From assembly GCA_023393165.1 (NCBI GenBank), contig JAEWMJ010000009.1:1-50150 (forward strand): 50,150 nucleotides of DNA. The letters run 5' to 3'. The translations under genes were made by a program, and so were the position numbers. Source of the stretch: Bacillota bacterium. GTDB taxonomy: Bacteria; Bacillota; Clostridia; Christensenellales; Christensenellaceae. This document shows, one piece after another, positions 8,631 through 15,901 of this stretch. The first letter of the stretch is position 1. Every line of letters begins with the position of its first letter. The notes beneath the pieces were generated by a model that saw only the letters and a program-made list of their open reading frames with translations, made no database searches and had not been told where the DNA came from.

Positions 8631-9077
8631 TTATTTTAAAAGTTCACAAACCAGTTTATTGACCAGCCCGCCGTCGGCCTTGCCTTTGACAAGCGGCATC
8701 AATGTCTTCATGATCTTTCCTTTGTCCTGCGCCGCAGGATTTGCGATCCCGAGTTCATCCAATACCTTTTGAACGACTTCCTTTATTTCCTCTTCGCTCA
8801 TCAGCTGCGGGGCAAATTCCGAAAGAATCCTGATCCTTTCCCGGCATTCTTCAATAATATCTGTTCTGTCCCCGGGAGCGGTGTCTATCGCTTCCTGCGC
8901 GTCTTTGATTTCCCTGAAAACGACGGCGTTTTCCTCGTCCGCCGTAAGTTCTGCGCGCTTGTCTATTTGCTTTGCCTTGAGAGCCGATAAAAGCATGGAT
9001 AAAGCATCTTTCCTTGCAGTATTTTTTTCCTTTAAGGCTTTCATCATTTCCTGCCTGACCAGATCGATTTTTGACAT
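8631..9077 (-). CDS. GatB/YqeY domain-containing protein
   Basis: A 148-residue stand-alone YqeY protein. The N-terminal helical part has MMKALKEKNTARKDALSMLL and the C-terminal part has PAAQDKGKIMKTLMPLVKGK with KADGGLVNKLV, typical of the GatB tail domain that in GatB contacts tRNA. The role of free YqeY is not established, although a tRNA-related function is usually proposed. The ATG has AAAGGAG 7 bases upstream. It is monocistronic and reads towards structured element A. Confidence 0.92.
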   Translation of the reverse strand: MSKIDLVRQEMMKALKEKNTARKDALSMLLSALKAKQIDKRAELTADEENAVVFREIKDAQEAIDTAPGDRTDIIEECRERIRILSEFAPQLMSEEEIKEVVQKVLDELGIANPAAQDKGKIMKTLMPLVKGKADGGLVNKLVCELLK

Positions 9078-9198
9078 AACGGTACTCCTTTTATCCTAAA
9101 AAAATAAACCTTATTCATATATTTTTATTATATCACAATCCGGCGGGATACTTCATTCATTCCGTGGTTTCTTTTCAGCCCCGGCAATGCCGTTTCAA

Positions 9199-10002
9199 TC
9201 ACACCGTGCTCAGCCTTGGGCTGTCCGGTTCGCACGCGGGATGCGGCACGTTTGCCGTAATATTGAGCTGCGTCATATAATAGCACAGCCTGCGGTACAA
9301 GCTGTCCAGATCCAGCAGCGTAAGCGTACCGGGCAGCTTGTAGATACGTACCAATCCGATCAGATCAACCGCCAGCACGGCAAAAGATTCCACCGTATCC
9401 CTAACGTTCTTTCGGTATTCTTCCCTCATGGGGAATTCGGTGGTACCGATCCGGTTTAAGCCTTTTTGAAGAGTAGCGTATTCATACAATTCCGAAAGGT
9501 TTCCAGATAAAGCCATGGCTTTTTGTCTGATCTCCTTTAGGAATATACCCGAATTATCATGCAGGAACCACGCATCCGTATAAAGAATTGGCAGCCAGTA
9601 CAGATCCTGCTCTATTGGTATATATTCAGGATTTTTGTTTTGAATAAATGCACTCAGCAGATAAAGGTATTTATCGATATAGGAAACTATGTTATTTAAA
9701 TAAAGCGGTATTATATAGGTTACCTTGCCTTTAGTCAACTGTTCTCTAATCATACCCAGAATAAAACCGCGGATCCGCATGACCTCTGCAGACGCCTCCC
9801 TGTTCAGTTTATCCAGTTCAACAGCCGGGAGATCCTGGCGCGCACGGGCAAGAAGGGCGTCCAACCGGTTGGCAAATTGTCCGGCGCGTTCAGCGTCCGG
9901 ATCATTTGACGGAAGCTTATTGCTTATTATGATCGTATTGTCCCCGATTATCTGAAGCCAGAATCTGTTTTCTTTCTCGTTGGAATATATGTATTCAGCC
10001 AC
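9199..10002 (-). CDS. DUF2935 domain protein
   Basis: A 267-residue, mostly helical protein that starts with NRFWLQIIGDNTIIISNKL, resembling the opening of DUF2935 proteins. The usual family pattern there is FWLqIlgDH, in which the histidine is thought to bind metal. Here that position is asparagine (GDN), so metal binding at this site may be lost. No signal peptide is visible. The start is a GTG at 10002 with GGGGTG 7 bases upstream. It is divergent from the orphan gene at 10186. Function is unknown. Confidence 0.6.
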   Translation of the reverse strand: MAEYIYSNEKENRFWLQIIGDNTIIISNKLPSNDPDAERAGQFANRLDALLARARQDLPAVELDKLNREASAEVMRIRGFILGMIREQLTKGKVTYIIPLYLNNIVSYIDKYLYLLSAFIQNKNPEYIPIEQDLYWLPILYTDAWFLHDNSGIFLKEIRQKAMALSGNLSELYEYATLQKGLNRIGTTEFPMREEYRKNVRDTVESFAVLAVDLIGLVRIYKLPGTLTLLDLDSLYRRLCYYMTQLNITANVPHPACEPDSPRLSTV

Positions 10003-10185
10003 TTAAGAGCACCCCGGATTCTTTTTCTTGAGTATTTTATTCCGCTAAGCAAAAAAATGTACGGACCAGGGCAAAGCGGCGGCAAATATCCCTGCAAAAA
10101 ATGCAATAAATCCTCTGTTTTTCAAACAGATATATTACTTCGTACATATTATATAAATAAAACAATAAATGAGAGGCAGATATTC

Positions 10186-10704
10186 ATGGATCTTGATAAT
10201 AATAAACCGGATCCCGGGGTCAATGAGAATATATCGGATCCCGGGGCTGATGTTAGTATATTTACGCCGCTGTTTGACGCGCAGTTGAATCAAACCGACA
10301 GATTTGCCAACCTGATCTTTCTTCTCGGAGTAAACAACGCCTTTACCGCCATAAACAAGGTAGACGAGTCTATTTTTTTGAAGCAGGAAAATGAGTTGTC
10401 CGACCGGGAAGAACTGGCTTTCACATATGACATAGCGCAAACGCTTTCCACTGCGAATTGGATCTATTTAACAGCGGGCGCTATTATTTTTGAAACTTCT
10501 TTTAACAGGCTGAAGCAAAAAGAAGCGCTCATGCCTGAAGATCCTTCCCTGACAGATATAGAGACTCTTTCAGGCAGAAAAATGATAACAACGGGCAACT
10601 TACTTAAAGTTATTGGATATATGTTGTCCGCTACCGGGTTTGAAATGATCGCAGACGGCGCAAAAAGGGATCTGGAAGCCCTGGATTCTCCGGAAAACCA
10701 ATGA
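10186..10704 (+). CDS. hypothetical protein
   Basis: A 172-residue protein that I do not recognise. The start is the ATG at 10186 after GAGAGG. The N-terminus has a short internal repeat (KPDPGVNENI and SDPGADVSI), reflected in a DNA repeat around GGATCCCGGGG. The rest is helical with two weakly hydrophobic stretches (NWIYLTAGAIIFETSF and NLLKVIGYMLSATGFEMIA) that could be membrane-associated. It lies divergent from the DUF2935 gene, with which it may share a control region. Confidence 0.55.
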   Translation: MDLDNNKPDPGVNENISDPGADVSIFTPLFDAQLNQTDRFANLIFLLGVNNAFTAINKVDESIFLKQENELSDREELAFTYDIAQTLSTANWIYLTAGAIIFETSFNRLKQKEALMPEDPSLTDIETLSGRKMITTGNLLKVIGYMLSATGFEMIADGAKRDLEALDSPENQ

Positions 10705-10766
10705 TTCAGGCTCCAAACAACTGAAAAATATCTCTACGATAGGGATTTACGATCGGGACGGCGTAA

Positions 10767-10945
10767 TTACGGCATATATTCCTCCGCCCACGCATCGAAG
10801 GCCCGAAGCTGTTCTTCCGTGTGAAAATTATACCCGCCATGGACAAGCACGCAGAGGAACACACCGCTTGTTTCCGCAAACCGCGATACATCTCTCCATT
10901 CCAAAACATATCGCCTCCCCGTATAAATCTTCCAATGAAAGCTCT
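10767..10945 (-). pseudogene. possible gene remnant
   Basis: One minus-strand frame reads WRDVSRFAETSGVFLCVLVH, then GGYNFHTEEQLRAFDAWAEE and a stop at 10767. This has normal coding character but no start or ribosome site in that frame. Slightly upstream, a different frame reads ELSLEDLYGEAICFGME, so a frameshift may separate the two halves. The rest of 10705-11055 holds no convincing gene. The family is not recognised. Confidence 0.3.
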
Positions 10946-11055
10946 TGCACCCGGCAGCCGTTTTATGATAGTATTTTTTTCAACCGGACCGGTTTTATTT
11001 TTACTTTGAGGGTCATACTATTGTTTTAGTGAAACTACATAAAGGAGAAATCAAT

Positions 11056-11658
11056 ATGCTTAATAAAAATGAAACCGCATTATTGGTCATCGACATGCAA
11101 TACGGCGGCGGTGCGCCGGACGGTTCGCTGGTTTTAATGCTGCATGTGGATTTAACAAAACAAAAGGATATCGTAACCCCTATCGTAAAACTGAAAGATT
11201 ACTTTAACGAGAACGGAATGCTGGTTGTGAATATCAAAACCGAGTATGAAGAGGATTTCAGCGACTGGAAAATGCTGAGCGAAAGATTCCAGGTGAAAAA
11301 ATTCAGGCACTTTGTAAAAGGCTCCCCGGACGCAGAAATTATCCCTCCCTTATCTCCACGCGAAGGTGAGGAACTGGTCGTAAAAAACAGATGGAATGCA
11401 TTTTTCAATACAGGTCTGGATGAACTTCTGAAATCCAGGAATATCCGCAATCTTGTAATAACCGGAGCAGCAACGGATGTATGCGTATTGGAAACATGCA
11501 GCTACGCTTTCTCCCTGGATTACAACTGCATCGTTCCCATTGAGACGACAGGTTCTTTCAGCAGCGAACGGAAAGAAATGGGCCTTGAATTGCTTAGTTT
11601 CGGCAGAAGCAAGGTCGTTCATGTGGACGATGTTTACGAAATGTTTGAATTAAAATAA
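11056..11658 (+). CDS. isochorismatase-family cysteine hydrolase
   Basis: A 200-residue single-domain hydrolase. The catalytic triad is visible: Asp in ALLVIDMQY (residue about 13), Lys in ELVVKNRWNAF and Cys in GAATDVCVLETCSYA, preceded by the usual VITG strand. Members include nicotinamidase, N-carbamoylsarcosine amidase and many uncharacterised amidases; the substrate is not predictable here. The ATG at 11056 has AAAGGAG 9 bases upstream and is preferred to a GTG at 11029. It is monocistronic and ends at a strong terminator. Confidence 0.88.
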   Translation: MLNKNETALLVIDMQYGGGAPDGSLVLMLHVDLTKQKDIVTPIVKLKDYFNENGMLVVNIKTEYEEDFSDWKMLSERFQVKKFRHFVKGSPDAEIIPPLSPREGEELVVKNRWNAFFNTGLDELLKSRNIRNLVITGAATDVCVLETCSYAFSLDYNCIVPIETTGSFSSERKEMGLELLSFGRSKVVHVDDVYEMFELK

Positions 11659-11700
11659 ACATTTGGTTTTGTATTTCATCCGATCCCAAATAAAACGGAA

Positions 11701-11729
11701 AGGGCTGTGCAAGATGCACAGCCCTTTTT
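11701..11729 (+). terminator. intrinsic terminator of the hydrolase gene
   Basis: The perfect stem AGGGCTGTGC/GCACAGCCCT with loop AAGAT is followed by TTTTT. Confidence 0.9.
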
Positions 11730-11761
11730 GAGCCGGTCTTCATTTTGATCATCGAAATATT

Positions 11762-11880
11762 AAAACGGCGGTAAATGGAATACGTCAAGACGCGCAATGT
11801 GCGCCAAATTGTAAACCTGGACACAACGCCCGCCGCTTAAGGGACGAAATGCAGGGCTGCCTTAGGCAGCCCCTATTTTT
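11762..11880 (+). ncRNA. unidentified structured element, copy B
   Basis: The second copy of the element at 8440-8604. It keeps the outer CGGCGG/CCGCCG pairing, the GCGC hairpin with a different loop (AATGT), the CACAACGCCCGCCGCT block and AGGGACG, while linker lengths differ. It too ends in a plus-strand intrinsic terminator (GGGCTGCC/GGCAGCCC, then TATTTTT). It follows the terminator of the preceding gene, so any transcript would need its own promoter; none is clear. It lies downstream of and convergent with pplA. Confidence 0.5.
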
Positions 11881-11885
11881 ACGTT

Positions 11886-12995
11886 TTATTTTGCGCTTGC
11901 CGCGCTTTTCTGGATAATATCGATATATCCAGCTATTGAGATCGTTACCGAACTTGCGAGTTCTGTGTCTGTTGCAACGCCTTCGCCATTAACCGCAATG
12001 CCTTTCACTTCATCGGCGGTTTTGCCCACGACATACTTGCCGAGGGCGTCCGCCTCTTCATACCATTCTTTTTTGATGGAGGATGCTTTGGACATCCCAT
12101 AGGACGAGCCAAGTTCCCTTTTTGTGGGGGGAGCCGCATTCAGATCCGATGTGATTTTTCCGTTCGAAGTAAAATTCACGTCCGAGTTGGAACCGTCAAT
12201 AATGCAGCTGGTAATTTTGCCGTTTACGTCAAATGTCGCAGCCACATAACTGGACGACGCTTCGATCAGCCCATCGTCCTGCGCGGCATCCTTGGATTTA
12301 TCGATACTTGTGGCGACGCCCAGCTCCAGCTTGTCCGTAACCTTGGCGCCCATATCCGCCGCATTGGCGACCGCTTTTTCAATGGCCGCAATAAACCCGC
12401 CGACCGAAATTGTAACAGAGCTTGAAAGCTCGGCGTCCGCAGGGGCGCCTTCATCATTGAGGGCAATCCCTTTTACTTGGTCAACCGTTTTTCCTACAAC
12501 ATAATCTGCAAACGCGTCGGCCTCCTCAAACCACTCTTTTTTGATACTGGAAGCGGCGGACATTCCGTACCCGGCTCCAAGCTCCTGTTTTGTCTGAAAC
12601 TTAGTGTTGAGCGGCGTGGTTATCTTGCCCTGGGAGTTAAAGTTCACCTTTGTCTGCGCCTGGTCGATCCGGCATTTTAATATTTTTCCGTCTTTATCGA
12701 TCAAAACCCCCACCACAGTGGAATCGATCTCCGCAACGCCGTCCTCCTGCGCGGCTTCAGTGGATTTTGCGATAGAGTTTATAACGGCAAGCCCGGTTTT
12801 TGCCGCGTCCCCTGCCGCGGCCTGTCCTGTTGCCGCAGGGCTTGGCGAAGCCGCCGTTCCTGTGGCTTGCGGAGAAACGGAGGCCGTTCCTGAAGCCTGA
12901 GGCGATCCCGACGCCTGATTGTTATTTGGGCTGCAGCCTATGGCTGCAAAAAGTACCAATACAATGCTTAAAAGCAGTGCGATATTTTTTTTCAT
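11886..12995 (-). CDS. pplA: FMN-binding lipoprotein, PplA-like extracellular electron carrier
   Basis: A 369-residue exported lipoprotein. The signal peptide ends in the lipobox AIGC (Cys near 21), followed by a Ser/Ala/Pro/Gly-rich spacer to about residue 65. Two homologous FMN-binding domains follow (about 75-205 and 215-365). Each has the pattern DGxxEI/DSTVV or DGLIEASSSYV at the start, KELGxxYGM in the middle and SSVTIS near the end. The Thr of SSVT is the likely site for covalent FMN attachment by an ApbE-type transferase. In Listeria, PplA with two such domains passes electrons to outside acceptors. The ATG has AAGGAGG 8 bases upstream. It is the last gene of the ndh2 operon. Confidence 0.85.
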   Translation of the reverse strand: MKKNIALLLSIVLVLFAAIGCSPNNNQASGSPQASGTASVSPQATGTAASPSPAATGQAAAGDAAKTGLAVINSIAKSTEAAQEDGVAEIDSTVVGVLIDKDGKILKCRIDQAQTKVNFNSQGKITTPLNTKFQTKQELGAGYGMSAASSIKKEWFEEADAFADYVVGKTVDQVKGIALNDEGAPADAELSSSVTISVGGFIAAIEKAVANAADMGAKVTDKLELGVATSIDKSKDAAQDDGLIEASSSYVAATFDVNGKITSCIIDGSNSDVNFTSNGKITSDLNAAPPTKRELGSSYGMSKASSIKKEWYEEADALGKYVVGKTADEVKGIAVNGEGVATDTELASSVTISIAGYIDIIQKSAASAK

Positions 12996-13019
12996 GTGTG
13001 ATCCTCCTTGATTTATATT

Positions 13020-13553
13020 TTAATTCAGTCTATTGAGAGCCGGCATGATACTTTTGAGCAGTACGGAAGTAAATATGCCCGCGATAATTCCCGCCAGCAG
13101 AAGCACCGGCAGATACGGCCAAAGAAATATGTTTGTAAAGACAAAAGACACTGCCGTAAATTGCCCCGCATTATGAAAAACCGCTCCGGATACGCTTAAA
13201 ATCAAATACGATATCTTATCCTGAAACAAAAACATCAGAAGCAGCATAACAGCCAGTGAGGCAAGCCCCCCGGATAAGCTTAAAAGTCCCGCAATACCGC
13301 CCTTTATCATGAAAACAAACGCGGCTTTGAGAATCGCGATCATGAACGCCCTGCTTTTTCCCAGGAAAAAAAGGGCGTACATCACGGCAATATTTGAGAG
13401 TCCGAGTTTAACGCCCGGCACCGGGACCGGTATGGGCGGCAGCGAGTTTTCTATGACGGAAAGCACGATTGCCAGCGCAAAAAGGAGCCCCGTCAACACC
13501 ATTAATCTGGTTTTCCCGCATTTTAAGATTTTTACCTTTACGATCCCATTCAT
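13020..13553 (-). CDS. eetB: Gx transporter family membrane protein, EetB-like
   Basis: About 177 residues with five or six hydrophobic helices. It belongs to the Gx transporter family, often misannotated as heptaprenyl diphosphate synthase component I. The signature region is visible as PPIPVPVPGVKLGLSNIAV, with SGAVFHNAGQF further on. In the flavin-based electron-transfer locus of Listeria a protein of this family is EetB, needed for electron passage from quinone to the outside. The ATG at 13553 directly follows the stop of eetA; a TTG at 13565 is possible. The next gene, pplA, begins 24 bases after its stop. Confidence 0.85.
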   Translation of the reverse strand: MNGIVKVKILKCGKTRLMVLTGLLFALAIVLSVIENSLPPIPVPVPGVKLGLSNIAVMYALFFLGKSRAFMIAILKAAFVFMIKGGIAGLLSLSGGLASLAVMLLLMFLFQDKISYLILSVSGAVFHNAGQFTAVSFVFTNIFLWPYLPVLLLAGIIAGIFTSVLLKSIMPALNRLN

Positions 13554-13554
13554 T

Positions 13555-13959
13555 TCATTTACCAACCACTATGTCCATATCGTCCCAATCTCCTTTTTGT
13601 TTCGGAACAATTTTCAGTATAATTCCGTTGGGCAGGCAGGCCGCGCTCTCTCCCACCGTATAAAGCTTTCCCGAATGTACGCATACCTGATCCGGACAGT
13701 CGGACTTTTCAAAGCATATCCCTCCGTCCGGATACAGGTGAAACACCACATTTTCGTTCTGCGGAATAGTGAATATTCTTTCCTCGCCCGTATTTAGGTC
13801 CACTGTTTCCACCAGTTCGGAGCAGTAATATATTTCGGCTGCGGCCGGCCTGTCCGAGGCGCAGGCTTTCCAGAATGAAAAGCCTGTGAGACCTGCCGCA
13901 ATGATTGCAGCCAATATTATTATGTCCGTTCTTTTAAAAAACTTTATTTTACTTTTCAT
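13555..13959 (-). CDS. eetA: NusG domain II protein, EetA-like
   Basis: A 134-residue protein with one N-terminal membrane anchor (about residues 12-30) and an extracytoplasmic NusG_II domain. The conserved cysteines are seen in CFEKSDCPDQVCVHSG and again in SAACLPNG. In Listeria a protein of this family, EetA, works with EetB between the quinone pool and PplA. Its ATG overlaps the stop of dmkA (ATGA) and its stop lies one base before the eetB start, so production of the three membrane proteins is tightly coupled. Confidence 0.86.
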   Translation of the reverse strand: MKSKIKFFKRTDIIILAAIIAAGLTGFSFWKACASDRPAAAEIYYCSELVETVDLNTGEERIFTIPQNENVVFHLYPDGGICFEKSDCPDQVCVHSGKLYTVGESAACLPNGIILKIVPKQKGDWDDMDIVVGK

Positions 13960-14861
13960 ATCTTCAAAAGTCCGCCTATAAAGACCAGCAGCGCATTGCT
14001 TCCCATGATAATGATGAAATTTCTGATTGCACAGCTGAACGTGGAAGCTTTATCCTGCCTTTTTAAAAATACATTGATGTTCTTTTGGACTGGAACAATG
14101 GTAATTAAAAAAATAAGGCTTAAGGGCGGAAATATTTTGAATATGACAAGCGCGACGGCTGCGAGGTACGCCGCGTAATACAGGCCGGCAAATAAAAACA
14201 GCGACTTTCCTCCCAGATAATAAGGCAGCGTGTACCTTTTTACGGCAATATCCTTTTTTAGATCGCAGATATTGTTTGCCAGCATGATATTTGCGGTGGC
14301 ACAGACCGGAATGACCGAAAAAAGTGCAAGGGCCGCCAACGGCAGGATCTGAAAGTTTACCGCAATTGTCTGCCAGTTAAAATCAAGCGTGAGAAGCGTT
14401 CCTTGGGGCAAATTGACATACAGCAGAATAAACGGCAAAAGAAAGCCGTAAAAGACCCCGGAAAGCGCTTCGCCCCACGGCAGCCTGGAGATGGGAACAG
14501 GTCCGCCGGTATACAACACGCCGCATAAAAAACATAATCCTCCCGCCAGCAAAACAACCGTATCGGTCAAATAAACCAGATAGAGCCCCAGTGCGGCGCT
14601 TGACGCCAAAAGCAGCACAATGATCCAAAACGCGTTTTTCCTCCCGAACTGCAATTGCTGACCGTTTGTTTTGGTATCTATGTAATTGTTGATTGCAGTG
14701 GTTACGAGATCAAACAAAAACATGGAGGTAAAAAAGACGGATGTCAGTCCCCAATTGATCTTCTGATTATGATAAAAAAGCAGGGCGATCGTCAGCAAAA
14801 AAGCAAACACGCTTGTGATCTTGGTTCTTATTTCGATGTAATCCAAAAACTTCAGAAACAA
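13956..14861 (-). CDS. dmkA: UbiA/MenA-type prenyltransferase (demethylmenaquinone synthesis)
   Basis: A 301-residue membrane prenyltransferase with about eight or nine helices. It should attach a polyprenyl chain to 1,4-dihydroxy-2-naphthoate or a related ring, giving demethylmenaquinone. The two Asp-rich prenyl-diphosphate/Mg2+ sites are visible as NNYIDTKTNG near residue 60 and NNICDLKKD near 190. The start is a TTG at 14861 with GAGAGG 6 bases upstream. It sits between the polyprenyl diphosphate synthase gene and eetA, matching the DmkA role in the electron-transfer locus. No other menaquinone genes are in the window, so the ring precursor must come from elsewhere. Confidence 0.85.
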   Translation of the reverse strand: MFLKFLDYIEIRTKITSVFAFLLTIALLFYHNQKINWGLTSVFFTSMFLFDLVTTAINNYIDTKTNGQQLQFGRKNAFWIIVLLLASSAALGLYLVYLTDTVVLLAGGLCFLCGVLYTGGPVPISRLPWGEALSGVFYGFLLPFILLYVNLPQGTLLTLDFNWQTIAVNFQILPLAALALFSVIPVCATANIMLANNICDLKKDIAVKRYTLPYYLGGKSLFLFAGLYYAAYLAAVALVIFKIFPPLSLIFLITIVPVQKNINVFLKRQDKASTFSCAIRNFIIIMGSNALLVFIGGLLKI

Positions 14862-14878
14862 ATATTCCCTCTCCCCGT

Positions 14879-15901
14879 CTAGCTTTCGCGGTATACTATT
14901 TTTAGTATTGCCAGCAGAGCCGCTTCTTTTTCAGGGGATATAATGAGTTCCCGTATGATTTTTAAAGCCTTGTCATGGTATCTTGCCGCCACCATTCTGG
15001 AAAAAACTATACCGCCCGACTTCTCGACAGCCCTGTTGATCTCCCCCCTTGTCGCTCCGGCTTCCCTGATCCTTTTCTTAAAATCCTGTTGGGTATGAAG
15101 AGCCCGTATTAAAGGCAGTGTGATCACATTCTGTTCAAAATCGGACTGCACGGGTTTTTTGGCGGTATTCTCGGTGGCTTCAAAATCCATGCAGTCGTCC
15201 ATCAGCTGAAAAATCATTCCGATCTGCCTTCCAAGCCGCCTGTACTTCCTGATTTCTTCCTCTTCGCACCCGCTCAGAATGGCCCCCGCACAGAAAGACG
15301 CCTCAAAAAGGGCCGCCGTTTTCCCGGATATAATTTTTAAATACTGGTAAACCGAGAGGTCCAGGTTGCCGTTGTTGATATGCTGGTTCAGTTCGCCCAG
15401 GCAGACCCTGGATATATAATCGGGCAGGTTTAATCTGCGAAATTCTTTATTATATTCCGCCGCATCCATGTTCTCAAGATTTAAACCGGGATAATCCCGA
15501 TAAACCGACGCGGTCATTTTCAGGGCCACGCTTAAGAGGTAATCGCCGCAGATAACCGCTGTCCTTTTTCCGTATTTTTTTTGGAGCGTGGGGATCCCCC
15601 TCCTGATTCCCGCGTCGTCGATCACATCGTCATGCACAAGTGTGGCAAGATGCAGTATTTCAATCGCGGCCGCGATCCTTCCCGCGCTTTGATTGATCGT
15701 CCCGTCTTTTTTCTGGGCGCAGGTCAAAAGCGATACGGCCCGGATAAACTTGCCCTGCGCTTTTGCGAGGTGTTTGGTATATTTCCGTATGATCAGGGGC
15801 GCGGACGACAACGTCCTCTCCACCTCTTCTTTCACCATGTTAAAAGCGGAATCAAAATCGGAAAAGGACCCGTATTCTCCCAGGATGGCATCGTTAATCA
15901 T
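14879..15901 (-). CDS. dmkB: polyprenyl diphosphate synthase
   Basis: A 340-residue trans-isoprenyl diphosphate synthase. The first Asp-rich motif is LVHDDVIDDAGIRRG and the second is LMDDCMDFEA, separated as usual by KTAALFEASF. It should extend a short allylic diphosphate with isopentenyl diphosphate to make the quinone side chain used by the adjacent UbiA-type enzyme. It overlaps the end of ndh2 by 8 bases and has no clear ribosome site of its own, so it is probably translated by coupling. The extra N-terminal 60 residues are normal for this branch. Confidence 0.87.
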   Translation of the reverse strand: MINDAILGEYGSFSDFDSAFNMVKEEVERTLSSAPLIIRKYTKHLAKAQGKFIRAVSLLTCAQKKDGTINQSAGRIAAAIEILHLATLVHDDVIDDAGIRRGIPTLQKKYGKRTAVICGDYLLSVALKMTASVYRDYPGLNLENMDAAEYNKEFRRLNLPDYISRVCLGELNQHINNGNLDLSVYQYLKIISGKTAALFEASFCAGAILSGCEEEEIRKYRRLGRQIGMIFQLMDDCMDFEATENTAKKPVQSDFEQNVITLPLIRALHTQQDFKKRIREAGATRGEINRAVEKSGGIVFSRMVAARYHDKALKIIRELIISPEKEAALLAILKIVYRES

